Shown here: in pieces, positions 1-8,187 of the stretch
Layout of the letters: every line of letters starts with the position of its first letter
Position numbering within the stretch: the stretch's first letter is position 1
Source of the DNA: Chara braunii
Taxonomy: Eukaryota; Streptophyta; Charophyceae; Charales; Characeae
Length of the DNA stretch: 20,000 nucleotides
Direction: 5' to 3'
Assembly (NCBI GenBank): GCA_003427395.1
Contig: BFEA01000010.1
Span: forward strand, 1,095,173-1,115,172
Translations under genes and position numbers: made by a program
The notes under the pieces: model-generated
Database searches by the model: none
What the model was told of the DNA's origin: nothing
Seen by the model: only the letters and a program-made list of their open reading frames with translations

Positions 1-481
1 TTTTTTTTAGCATGTCAAGTGTCAAGTGGACGTTAAGGCCCTTTTCTAGTTTCTTCCTCTTAGTTTTGGCCCTCCCTATGCCCAAGGTGCAGTCCGTTAT
101 TTCTCGGACTGCAATAATGGTCTTCCCATGCCCACGAGAACCTCCTCTTACTCCTACATTTCTCCCACAATGGTCCCTCCTACTCCGATTTTCTCCCGGA
201 GGGCTATTTTTCGCATGGGGTCTCATTTGACTCTATTTTCTTGAGGGAGGCTGATCCGAGATTTTTCGGATTGCTCCCATGTCTCCCACTTCAGTTTTCT
301 TTACTTTTCTTTTTTCTTTTGGCCTTCCCGTTTGTCACCACTAGTACTTGCACTAGTGGTGCTAATATTTTGGGCCGTCAAGATGTCGATTTTGACGGTG
401 CACCTTGCATTTATTATTTTTCCCTCATGCGGTGCCGCCATTTTTTTCTTGGGACTTTCACATGTCCCCGCCACTTGTTCT
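1..481. other. Pyrimidine-rich stretch, no gene seen
   Basis: The plus strand is rich in C and T with many short T and C runs. Open frames exist on both strands but have low-complexity composition and no recognisable domain, so I take them as by-products of the biased composition. By position it would be the 3' untranslated region or a flanking repeat of the minus-strand elements. Confidence 0.5.
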
Positions 482-677
482 GTCGGTGGTCCCCGATACT
501 TAGTCCCGTCGGTGGTCCCCGACACAGTCCCGCCGGTGGTCCCCGACACAGTCCCGTCGGTGGTCCCCGACACTTAGTCACGTCGGCGGTCCCTGACACT
601 TAGTCCAGTTGTCGGTCCCCGACACTTAGTCCCGTCGGCGGTCCTCGACACTTAGTTCCGTTGTCGGTCTCCGACAC
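482..677. repeat. Minisatellite of 24-26 bp, about 8 copies, each with a small inverted repeat
   Basis: Eight tandem copies of an 18-base core (GTCGGTGGTCCCCGACAC and variants) begin at about 482, 508, 532, 556, 582, 609, 634 and 660. They are separated by short linkers such as ttagtccc or agtccc. Each core has GTCGG at one end and CCGAC near the other, so each copy can form a 5-bp hairpin. The last copies diverge (gttgtcggtc...). The open frames across it on both strands only reflect the repeat. There are no spacers of unique sequence, so it is not a CRISPR array. Confidence 0.85.
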
Positions 678-1224
678 ATTTCGCCCTGGACGCCATTATT
701 TTTACTTAGTCCCACGTGGCCCCGGGTGCCTTTCCCCGGGGTGTCCCATGCCCCTTGGGCGTCTTGTCGCCCCATAGCAACCCCTCTCCTTAGTCTTTCC
801 ACGCGCCTTGTGCGTGCTGATCTCTTTGGTCATGGGCCTCCGCTCCGAGGCTCCCATAGGTGGCCCCCACGTTGGCCCCTTATTTCCTGGCTTCCCGCGG
901 CCTCTGGCCGCCCATCCCTCGACTTTCTCATTCCCTTATTGTTGCCGCACTCACAGGGCCCTTTGGCCTTAGTCTTATTGCATTCCGATGACCCTCCCGG
1001 CCTCCTGCTATGTTCTATGTGCCTCTGTTCTTGCGCTCGCTTGCTTACCGCCGCTAGTTCTTTCCTCCTGTGGTTCTCTCCTCAGGGCACCATTCCCTTT
1101 TGCGGCCTAATCCTTTGTCTTTTCTCTCTCCTGCTTCCTCACTCCAGATTTCTCTATTGTGCACAAATCGTCCGTATTCAATCTCTCGAGTGATGGAAAG
1201 TTATTCGAGACCCACCAGTCCCGA
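678..1224. other. No supported gene
   Basis: GC-moderate, pyrimidine-rich sequence. The plus-strand open frames here (the longest about 155 codons) show no domain, are rich in Leu, Ser and Pro as expected from C+T-rich DNA, and have no start context or homologous neighbour. I see nothing else in it. Confidence 0.45.
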
Positions 1225-1260
1225 CACATTCCCCCCAGTCATTCGCGATGTCCTCATCGC
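1225..1260 (-). promoter_or_regulatory. Hairpin plus G6 run, polypurine-tract-like (copy 1)
   Basis: On the minus strand a hairpin with stem GCGATG/CATCGC (1260-1245) is followed 8 bases later by ACTGGGGGGAATGTGTCGGG. In many plant Ty3/gypsy elements the end of pol is followed by a small hairpin, then a G-rich polypurine tract, then the 3' LTR starting TG. Position and orientation fit that pattern. A near copy lies at 2775-2811. No LTR partner was found, so this is a suggestion only. Confidence 0.3.
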
Positions 1261-1566
1261 ACACGAATCTCTTGTTAGTGGGTTTTGGAGGGATAGATGG
1301 GAGAGGAGGGTGAGGTGTTATGGGTGGTTAGTTTGCCAGGGTCCGTTTTGTTCTTTTCCCATTCCTTTCTCAATGTCCTCCTTAGCTTCCGCCCCTTGGG
1401 GTGGAGGAGGGTATGGGGGGAGTCGAAGGTTCTACAACTTAGACCAGGTTTCTCATTTCCATCATAGCTCTGCCTCTTTATCTTTCCCTCAATCGAGACG
1501 TGAACTTCTTCTTCAGTCAACTCTGTATACTCAACAGGGCAGCCCATAAACATTCTGCCTTCAGTA

Positions 1567-1600
1567 GCATGAAGCAGATGAGGCTTTCCTTGCTTCATGC
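1567..1600. repeat. Perfect 10-bp inverted repeat
   Basis: GCATGAAGCA (1567-1576) and TGCTTCATGC (1591-1600) pair perfectly across a 14-base loop. Outer AGTA and TACT could extend the stem past a bulge. It sits inside the decayed coding fragment. Confidence 0.6.
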
Positions 1601-1637
1601 ACTTAACTACTGGTATGCTTGCTTTATTTCCAGGGTG

Positions 1638-1704
1638 ACAATTTGTTGTCATAACACAATTGGTTTTCTCATTTTATGCCTTGGCTTTGTTGATAACAAA
1701 TTGT
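1638..1704. repeat. 14-bp inverted repeat with 39-base loop
   Basis: ACAATTTGTTGTCA (1638-1651) pairs with TGATAACAAATTGT (1691-1704) at 13 of 14 positions. The one mismatch is a G-T wobble, so RNA could pair fully. It follows the inverted repeat at 1567-1600. Confidence 0.55.
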
Positions 1705-2160
1705 AGGCAAGTTTTTGGATGCGACTCAATGTCAAGCATTTGCTCCGGAAGGGAGATGTTTGTCTAGTACAAGCGCCGCTTTTGCTGTGGTGATACCCAC
1801 TTCGAATCGGTGAGCCCAGGCACAACTCCCCTTAAGTGTTTCGCAATCTCAAATTTGTCTTCCCATTTCATCGAGGAAGCATTCTTGAGCAGAAGCCATT
1901 TTGGTCTCGCCTCATTCATTACTCTTATATAAAAAAATAATCTACTTTTCGGCCCGTGCAATCCATGTTTTCCTTTTACCGTTCCCCGACGCTCAGGCCT
2001 TGCCAAATCCACATGCATCTCCCCCGAGTCCTCTCGCCCGACTTTCCTCAGGTCCTGCCAATTTTCCATTCATATCACTCTTTGTCCTTTCTTGTTTTTT
2101 GCTTATTTTTAACTTTTTCATGCATGTTCTCCAGTTCATCCCTTGTGCATCTCTCTTTCA

Positions 2161-2725
2161 TACACCTTGTCAGACCTTTTTCTCAGACTTATGCAACCCA
2201 AATGCTCATCTGTTTCCCAGCCTGCCAATCTTTCTCTCAGATCCGTACATAGTCCATCATACGAGTCTTTTTCTTTTCCAGACGTCTTGCTCGGCCCATT
2301 TTCAAGCTTATGCCCAATCAATCACACAAGTCGCTTGCCAAGCTTTTTCTCAACCTTATGCAACATCAATTTCTCACCCGTTTCTCTTCTGGACATCTTA
2401 GCAGGCCTTTTCTCAAGCCTGCGCAATGTCAATTGGCCATCCATTCTTTTCTTTTGGACATCTTGCCAGACTTTTTCTCAAGCCTGTGCAAAGCTTATTA
2501 CTCATTCATTCTTTTCTTCTAGACATCTTGCCCGGCCTTTTCTCAAGCCTGCGCAAAGTCGATTACTCATTCATTCTTTTCTTCTGGACATCTTGCTAGG
2601 CCTTTTCTCAAGCCTGCGCAAAGTCGATNCTGCGCAAAGTCGATTACTCATTCATTCTTTTCTTCTGGACATCTTGCTAGGCCTTTTCTCAAGCCTGCGC
2701 AAAGTCGATTACTCATTCATTCTTA
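2161..2725. repeat. 65-bp minisatellite
   Basis: The phrase gacatctt(g/a) recurs at 2392, 2457, 2522 and 2587, exactly 65 bp apart, and again at 2668. The last interval is 81 only because of a 16-base artefact around the N at 2629. Typical unit content is ccttttctcaagcctgcgca then aagtcgattactcattcatt. More diverged or shortened copies extend left to about 2161. Adjacent right-hand copies are nearly identical while the left ones have drifted, so the array grew or was homogenised at its right end. Long open frames across it are repeat by-products. Confidence 0.85.
2629..2629. other. Probable assembly join inside the 65-bp array
   Basis: A single N is flanked on both sides by the same 15 bases, CTGCGCAAAGTCGAT (2614-2628 and 2630-2644). 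Removing the N and one 15-base copy restores the exact 65-bp period. This looks like two contig ends joined without merging their overlap. Confidence 0.75.
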
Positions 2726-2774
2726 CGCTTATGGTACCCTTCTCTTTTGCACGCTTTTTCTTTGGTAGATAACA

Positions 2775-2811
2775 CACCTTCCCCCCACTCAAAATGCGAT
2801 GTCCCCATCGC
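2775..2811 (-). promoter_or_regulatory. Hairpin plus G6 run, polypurine-tract-like (copy 2)
   Basis: On the minus strand a GCGATG/CATCGC hairpin (2811-2796) is followed by TTTTGAGTGGGGGGAAGGTG. It matches the copy at 1225-1260 in hairpin, spacing and G-run. It resembles the end of pol plus polypurine tract of plant Ty3/gypsy elements. A related GGTG(C/T)GTTATC phrase occurs on the minus strand both just after this G-run and near 2925. Confidence 0.3.
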
Positions 2812-3993
2812 ACGACTGGTTCTCACTCGGAGGTACGCAACCTTTGGCCCACCAACGAGTAGGCGGATGCCGACCCATCAGCCCCAAAAAGGAAGGGTGA
2901 TCAGTCCTCCCCCTGCTGATAACGCACCTCATCCCCTTACTCCGTTCGACCTTTTGCTGCTTACGAGACGGCCGTCATTACTAAGGTACCTCCTCATATT
3001 TGGAAGGCAGGTCCAGTCCAAGCCTCCCAGGACCCCCTCTTGCCGTAAGGGCTTCCTCGTGAATCGTTCCTCCCGAGTGGTATTTTCTTGGATCCGACCT
3101 CTTCCTTTCAAGAGAGTTGGGGCTCTCAGTTAGTCCACGAGTGCAGTTACGAAGACCTCGCAATTAGTCCCGAAGCGGTTGTAATGCTCCGGCGGGGCAG
3201 TGTCACTCGCCCCGTGGTGATTGCTGCTTCCACCCGGTACCACGCCCAACTCCTCCCTTCTTGACAGTGATGCTCAACTTAACGCGAGCCGCCGTGGTCC
3301 ATTCCAAGCGGCCATGCCGCCCCTCAACGACATGGCGTGTGGTTGGGGAGAATAAAGGAGACTAGGAAAAAATAATGCCTCTCTCGCCCATTTGGTTCCC
3401 TCACCCTTTGACGTTTAGGCGTTCAACACGAGGCGCAATTTGAACTTCCCGACTAGAGCTCGTTGTCGGGGTCAGTTCCGGACGTCCTGCACCGATCCAA
3501 GTGGTAGGTAACTTGGTCCTTTAACCCTCATCCCCTTGCAAGAGGAACAGGTCGCGCTGGGACTTTTTCCCTTACAGGGATAGAGGTCTTGGGGTCGCGG
3601 TGCGAGCACCGGTATCCCCCTCCTGCTGAGGCCAAAGACTAGAAAAAAAAAAATTCATTTCAATGCTATTTCCAAGTCCATTTCAAGTTGCCTAGGGTCC
3701 CCTGCCTATGCAATGCAATATTCAATCCTCAATCCTTCAATCTAATGTTATTTCCAAGGCTGATTCTTATGGCTGGTCTGACAGGCTCTCATCAACAAGG
3801 CCACCCTCACGTCCGGTCTGGCGGTCATTCTCTCAATAACCATTTCTCAAGACTGACCCTTCCGCCCACTCAATCCTCAATCTTCTCATTCCTCAACACC
3901 CAATTTCTGTGACCGTCTCAACGGTGCCTTCCCTTCTCGGCTTTAAGGCTCCGCCTTCTTTAACTTGTTCTTCTTTTTCGCATTTCTTCCGCC
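2812..3993. other. No supported gene
   Basis: Mixed sequence, more GC-balanced between 3100 and 3650 than elsewhere in the left arm, with an A11 run near 3645. Open frames are short and have no domain. The phrase tgataacgcacctc (about 2920) echoes agataacacacctt (about 2768), suggesting a local duplication. I find no tRNA, promoter or splice pattern I would defend. Confidence 0.45.
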
Positions 3994-4203
3994 CACTTGG
4001 CAATTTTCGGTGGTCGACCCACCGGCCTTTTCCATTTCCTCCATTCAACCCATTGGCTATTTCAATGACCGACCCACCGGCCTTTCCCATCTCTCTCATC
4101 CCATTGGCTATTTCAATGACCGACCCACCGGCCTTTTCCATCTTTCTCATCCCATTGGCTATTTCAGAGACCGACCCACCGGCCTTTTCCATCTCTCTCA
4201 TTC
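3994..4203. repeat. 51-bp minisatellite, 3 good copies plus one diverged
   Basis: The phrase cattggctatttca recurs at 4051, 4102 and 4153, exactly 51 bp apart, each followed by gaccgacccaccggcctttt. A diverged copy lies at about 3994-4050. Because 51 is a multiple of three, the same 17-residue unit repeats on either strand (minus strand: MEKAGGSVIEIANG and variants), giving a roughly 100-codon minus-strand open frame (4201-3893). I do not call that frame a gene. Confidence 0.85.
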
Positions 4204-4309
4204 CAGCTCATTCTCAATCAACCTTTCCCAATCAACCTCTCTCAATCCAATATGCAGGGGACCCCAGTGCCTATTTCAAAAGGAATGACCCTTGTCAGGG
4301 GCCATTCCC

Positions 4310-4506
4310 GAACAACCAGGTTAGGGTCGTTCTTATCTATTCTCAAGTCGAACAGCCTGGTTAGGGCCATTCATTTCCATTCTCAAGTCGAACAGCGTGG
4401 TTAGGGCCATTCTTTTCCATTCTCAAGTCGAACAGCCTGGTTAGGACCATTCCTTTCCATTCTCAAGTCGAACAGCCTGGTTAGGGTCATTCCTTTCCAT
4501 TCTCAA
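4310..4506. repeat. 40-bp minisatellite, about 5 copies
   Basis: The phrase ggttaggg(c/t)(c)attc starts at about 4319, 4359, 4399, 4439 and 4479 with an exact 40-bp period. Each is followed by a variant of tttccattctcaagtcgaac. Copies differ at only a few bases. A degenerate partial copy precedes the array near 4280. Confidence 0.88.
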
Positions 4507-4608
4507 CGTTAGCGTCCGAGGGGGTGAGCCTCGAGGTTACAGATCCCATTTTTGTCTTGGAGGTTAGAAGGTGGCTATCTCATTTTTTTGCGTACTGTTC
4601 TCTCTCTT

Positions 4609-4695
4609 CCATTTCTCATAGTAATGTACCACTCATTCCATTTCTCACAATAATGTACCATCCATTCCATTTCTCACAGTAATGTACCATCCATG
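4609..4695. repeat. 29-bp minisatellite, 3 copies
   Basis: The phrase ccatttctca starts at 4609, 4638 and 4667, exactly 29 bp apart. Each is followed by (c/t)a(a/g)taatgtacca(c/t)-type sequence. Confidence 0.82.
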
Positions 4696-5241
4696 CGTAC
4701 ATCCGACTTAGAGTTTAGTACTCGAGTTGGGGCTCGCGACCCCAAGCAGCACTAGCCCACCCGACCGTTCATCCATAACAAAAGACAAAAGCGCCCTTTC
4801 CATTTTCACTCTTCCTGATCTCTCAGGTTTCGGCTATTCTCGGTCTCATTCACGGCTCAGTTGGATTAGGCTCCTAGGGAAGGAGTGTTCTCCACGCCCC
4901 TTAACCCATAGGTTCCCTAACCTCTCTTGTACTCGACCAATCACTCAATGCCATGGGTTGCTCGTCAATCCGTACTCAAGGTTTTCCTCACTCAAAAGCA
5001 TATTCCTTGTTCCATCCAAAAATTCACAATACGCCCTCACCCAATTGGTCTCATCCAAAATCTCATGTGTTTGTCTTAGGTACCCAAGGTAGCTCATCCA
5101 AAAACTAGCCTAAAAAAAACAATCTTCTACTTTAGCGTGACACAACCTTGGCTGGCCCTCTTTAGCAAGCTTGCCCATATTATACACGTTCTCGTTATTC
5201 TCATGTCTCTGCAGACAGAAAAGCAGCGATCCCTTTCAATG
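4696..5241. other. No supported gene
   Basis: Pyrimidine-rich plus strand between the 29-bp array and the stop of the acidic open frame. The plus-strand frame here (4727-5092) has no recognisable feature. In the proposed element this is the start of the 3' untranslated region. Confidence 0.4.
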
Positions 5242-6237
5242 TTAGGTCAACACATAGTTCCTATTGCTGCCTTGCGCCTCGTCTTGCCCAGTTCCTTGTC
5301 CACCCCGTTCCTTGGCAGGCTTCCTAACCCCCAGGCCGTAGGTCTCGATCTCTCTTTTCATCCTTACAATTTTATGCAATTCTGCCTCGTTAAAAAAATC
5401 CAGTGGTGTGGCTTTCACCCCTGCCCTTGCAAGTGCCCGAGTCTTGATAATCCATTCGTGCCTGATTACATTGGTCCATTGCTGAAACCAATGACTGGGC
5501 GTTGGCCTGAACCCGTCCTCCCATCTGAAAGCCCCATCGCCCGGTTGGTGCATCGGAGGCCGCCCCTCTTCCCTAGGCCTTGAGATCTCATCCCTCTCAT
5601 CCCCGCTGCTGATTTCTATGACTCCTCGCACATCCTCCTCCTCGTCCCCCTCGTCTTCAGTCTGTATGGGGCTATACTCATCAGCAAGGTTCTTTGGATC
5701 GTAGGTAAAAGGGATCTCTGTCCCCGTCCCATACCCCTCGCAACCGTCGTGACCGCTTCGTTCCTCAATCGGGCTCTCCCTTTTCTCCTCGTCCTCCTCA
5801 CGTTCGTCGTGCAAACCTTGTCCCCCCTCGCTTTCCCCATGCCAAGCCTCACGTGGTTCACGTCTATTGGCCCCTTCCTCGTTAGAGATATGAGCCTTAT
5901 CACCCATTTCTGTGTTGCCTCTTTCTTCTACATTTACCCTTCCCTCTTCGCCCTCACTGTCAGATGATATTTCTATACTCTCTCCCTCGCGGAGGGGTGA
6001 GGGTTTCCTACACAAGCATTTCCTTCCACCCCTGCCTACCACTGGCCCGCCCATGAGCCAATTGTATAATTTTTTCTTCGCCGTCCTCCTCCCTTGGCTT
6101 GGTCCAGCTTCTTCCCCTCCGGTAGGCCTGTTGATTGCCCCGCTGTCGTTCTCGTTGCCGAATTTTATTTTTGTCTTTTCTCGTTTTACTCCTAATCCCT
6201 GTATAACAAGACAACACCCGCAATGTCCCTCATATAC
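5242..6237 (-). CDS. Acidic protein of unknown function, 3' of pol
   Basis: The minus-strand frame is open from 6237 to a stop at 5242. The first ATG is at 6054, giving 270 residues; the 61 upstream open codons lack an ATG and may belong to a spliced exon. From that ATG, residues 20-160 are very rich in Glu, Asp, Gly and Arg and look disordered. Two short segments, SIEISSDSEGEEG (about 26-38) and VIEISSGDERDE (about 145-156), have a hydrophobic core followed by Ser and acidic residues, as in SUMO-interacting motifs. Residues 183-246 look folded and helical (PTPSHWFQQWTNVIRHEW, then ATPLDFFNEAELHKIVRMK). I do not recognise the family and see no transmembrane segment, so it does not look like an envelope protein. 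It lies downstream of integrase on the same strand and is the only sizeable undamaged frame near the element. It could be an accessory ORF of the element or the 5' part of another gene. Confidence 0.55.
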   Translation of the reverse strand, partial: VYEGHCGCCLVIQGLGVKREKTKIKFGNENDSGAINRPTGGEEAGPSQGRRTAKKKLYNWLMGGPVVGRGGRKCLCRKPSPLREGESIEISSDSEGEEGRVNVEERGNTEMGDKAHISNEEGANRREPREAWHGESEGGQGLHDEREEDEEKRESPIEERSGHDGCEGYGTGTEIPFTYDPKNLADEYSPIQTEDEGDEEEDVRGVIEISSGDERDEISRPREEGRPPMHQPGDGAFRWEDGFRPTPSHWFQQWTNVIRHEWIIKTRALARAGVKATPLDFFNEAELHKIVRMKREIETYGLGVRKPAKERGGQGTGQDEAQGSNRNYVLT

Positions 6238-6240
6238 TTA

Positions 6241-6547
6241 CGCCTCCCCCCCCCCCCTTAGGCCGGTAGACATTTCCAAAATGCACCTAGTATCCCTCGC
6301 ATCACGCCCTTTTTTTGTTTTTTTACATGCGCATGCGTTGTTTGTGAAGACCCCACATTTTTCCCGTCAAAAACTATGGTACAATGCCCCAAGCATCCCT
6401 TCCCGTTGTCACACAAGCCAGATATTGCAAACCCCCAAGTCATGCTACCTTTCAACCTCAGTCAGTCCAAGCCAAAGCACCAGTAAAAAAAAATGACAGT
6501 CCCACGAACATGGTCAGAGATAAGTCATAGTGCGGGCAAGGCTGTGG
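6241..6547 (-). other. Spacer after pol, with a 12-base G run
   Basis: Between the pol stop and the acidic frame the minus strand holds an A/T-rich piece and then a G12 run (plus-strand C12 at 6246-6257). The run has flanking purines, as a polypurine tract would. It is followed by GTAAGT (6241-6236), a perfect donor-like hexamer, and by a CAG acceptor-like site at 6201-6199. The implied 43-base intron is too short to be convincing. No gene is supported here. Confidence 0.3.
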
Positions 6548-6621
6548 TTAGTCTTTGGCTTGTGGCTCCTCTGTTTCCTTATCTTCGGCCTCCTGAAGCC
6601 ATTGTTCCACTTGGTCCCGAC
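6548..6621 (-). pseudogene. C-terminal tail of pol in a shifted frame
   Basis: The integrase frame ends at a TAA (6624-6622) right after RQRLVSF. The adjacent frame continues with SRDQVEQWLQEAEDKE and stops at 6548. This reads as the natural hydrophilic C-terminus of pol after a one-base loss near 6625. It contains no chromodomain. Confidence 0.5.
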
Positions 6622-7113
6622 TTAGAAACTGACCAGTCGTTGTCGTGGGAAGGGCCCTTTCAATCCAATCCCATCCAAATCTTCTAGTTTGAAGGTGTTC
6701 AGTCTCACCCGTTTGGCGACCCGGTAGGGACCTTTGAACCTCCTTCCCAACTGTCCCGACCAAGTACTTTCTAGTGTCGAGTTCCTTAGCAACACCATCT
6801 CCCCCACCTGAAGTGGCTCCTTTCTGACATTCTTAACATGGTCCCACCTTGCTTTGTCCCTCATTCTACTGTCCAGCACCCGGCTGGCGATGTCTTCCAC
6901 GCCCTCCTCAATCTTAAGGATTTGTTGACATCTTGCCTCGATTAACTCTTCAGTAGTCATTTGCGGATCATCATCTAACCTATTCCAGGTAGGTACCAAA
7001 GCTTCCACAAGAAAGTCTATCTCTCTTACGTACCAAAGCTCTGCCGGTATACATCCTGTTGTCCTTTTAGGAGTCATATTCTCTGCAAAGACAGCCTGCT
7101 TAAGATACCTGGG
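6622..7113 (-). CDS. pol (integrase, C-terminal part): Integrase C-terminal domain
   Basis: The frame is open from the in-frame stop at 7116-7114 to 6622. Its first residues (PRYLKQAVFAEN) continue the catalytic core directly. The core end MTPKRTTGCIPAELWYVREI corresponds to the usual gypsy region where the core passes into the C-terminal domain. A charged helix (EARCQQILKIEEGVED) follows. Then comes the C-terminal module with VGEMVLLRNSTLESTWSGQL and RFKGPYRVAKRV, the GPY/F motif typical of Ty3/gypsy and gammaretroviral integrases. It is in the same frame as the upstream part, separated only by one TGA, so the two were one protein. The TGA follows HLGN and precedes PRYL. From family memory a Trp is expected there (TGG to TGA). 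Confidence 0.85.
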   Translation of the reverse strand, partial: PRYLKQAVFAENMTPKRTTGCIPAELWYVREIDFLVEALVPTWNRLDDDPQMTTEELIEARCQQILKIEEGVEDIASRVLDSRMRDKARWDHVKNVRKEPLQVGEMVLLRNSTLESTWSGQLGRRFKGPYRVAKRVRLNTFKLEDLDGIGLKGPFPRQRLVSF

Positions 7114-8187
7114 TCAGTTCCCTAGATGGTCTGCTGCGAGCTTTGCAATCGTATTTTTCAAGGTCCGGTGCCCCCTTTCCACAGGTGCATTGGCCTCAGG
7201 GTGATACGGCTCGATGAGTTTGATCGGAACGCAGAGTCTCTTAAGCATCCCCAATACTTCTTGGTTTACAAATTCCGTCCCATTGTCTGCTATAAACCTC
7301 CTGACGAACGGATGCCTTAAGTAGAAGTCTTCTACCCAGTCTGCCACACTCCTCCCTGTCTTTTCCTTGAGGGCGACTGCCTCCACGAACCCACTCAAGT
7401 TGTCTCGCTCATCCTGGATATACCTGTACCCATCCGTTGATACAGGCATGACTGCAAGGTCAAGGTGAACCAGATGTCCAGGCCCTAGCACCCGCGTTGG
7501 TCTAAGCGTCTCGAAGACTCGTACCGAGCTTCGTTCTTGGCAAATAAGGCAAGTCTGGCAGTATATGGCGACCATGCCTGCCATGCCTGGCCAATAATAG
7601 AGCGGCGTTATTTTTGCAAGTGTTCCTTTGGACGACCAATGACCTCCAGCTAACCCGTCGTGCATTGCCTGGATAACGTCTACTTGCCTAGATCTTCCGC
7701 ACACAACCCTTCTGGGCATAGCACCTACCTCCCTTCGGAACAAATGCCCGTCCCTTAGGACGTACCTTTCGGCTTCTTCTCTTGCCTTAATACTGACTTC
7801 CGTAGGTTGTTTGTTTCCTACCAATAACAATCCGATCTCCCGAAAGAGCCCTTCGTAGGATTGGACATAGAAAACCCCCTCTCCTTCCTTGCCCCCATCC
7901 TTTCCTTCCTGCATCTGATTTACCACCCATTGCAACTCTTTCCTTTCCCAAGATTCCACTAAGCTCATTACTGCCTCCAGGCCTCCCTCGACCGCCATTG
8001 CCATTAGCTCCTCCTTCGGTCCAACTATCGCTCCCCATGAGTCATTTTCTTCTCTGTGTCCTCGAGTGGTGACTGGTCCTTCTGTCAGTTCTGCTACTAC
8101 GGCAGGTGCCCCCTTCTCCAAAGTCTGGATCAATAGTTCTCCCGATGTGCAATCTCCGCTCATCATTTCGTTGTCCACCGCAAGAGG
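7114..8187 (-). CDS. pol (integrase): Integrase: zinc-binding and catalytic core domains
   Basis: Counting from the ATG at 8178 (354 residues), an H-H-C-C zinc-binding module uses His173, His180, Cys207 and Cys210 (MHDGLAGGHW, then YCQTCLICQ). The catalytic triad is Asp240 (HLDLAVMP), Asp298 (FIADNGTEF) and Glu334 (APVERGHRTL). Exactly 35 residues separate the second Asp and the Glu, the classic DD35E spacing of retroviral and LTR-retrotransposon integrases, which join element cDNA to host DNA in the nucleus. Residues 1-130 are the linker between RNase H and integrase, rich in Glu and Gly. The frame is bounded by TGA at 8190-8188 and TGA at 7116-7114, and both neighbours continue in the same frame. 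All catalytic residues are present although the surrounding polyprotein is broken. Confidence 0.92.
   Translation of the reverse strand, partial: PLAVDNEMMSGDCTSGELLIQTLEKGAPAVVAELTEGPVTTRGHREENDSWGAIVGPKEELMAMAVEGGLEAVMSLVESWERKELQWVVNQMQEGKDGGKEGEGVFYVQSYEGLFREIGLLLVGNKQPTEVSIKAREEAERYVLRDGHLFRREVGAMPRRVVCGRSRQVDVIQAMHDGLAGGHWSSKGTLAKITPLYYWPGMAGMVAIYCQTCLICQERSSVRVFETLRPTRVLGPGHLVHLDLAVMPVSTDGYRYIQDERDNLSGFVEAVALKEKTGRSVADWVEDFYLRHPFVRRFIADNGTEFVNQEVLGMLKRLCVPIKLIEPYHPEANAPVERGHRTLKNTIAKLAADHLGN

Larger units (their letters stand above)
1275..2069 (-). pseudogene. Decayed coding fragment, family unknown
   Basis: One minus-strand frame runs from about 2069 to 1275 with only two in-frame stops, TAG at 1766-1764 and TAA at 1676-1674. 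Between about 1920 and 1480 the translation has the mixed composition of an ordinary globular protein (pieces such as KWLLLKNASSMKWEDKFEI, PEQMLDIESHPKTCLQFV and MKQGKPHLLHATEGRMFMG), unlike the low-complexity frames around it. The part after 1480 is poorer. Both stops could be CAG or CAA codons changed by one C-to-T step. I recognise no domain. It may be a fragment of a host gene or of another transposable element. Base composition between 1490 and 1740 is more AT-rich than the surroundings. Confidence 0.35.

Noticed and set aside
726-1549. Overlapping plus-strand frames of about 155 codons
   Set aside because: Composition is that of C+T-rich DNA, no domain or homologous context, and coding signal in the window is on the other strand.
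2143-2772. Long plus-strand frame with repeated peptide
   Set aside because: It is the 65-bp minisatellite read in one frame and crosses an assembly artefact.
482-4695. CRISPR array
   Set aside because: The arrays are head-to-tail repeats without unique spacers, and the window is eukaryotic in character.
6199-6241. A spliced intron GTAAGT...CAG of 43 bases
   Set aside because: It is shorter than usual plant introns and lacks a clear branch region; left as a note only.
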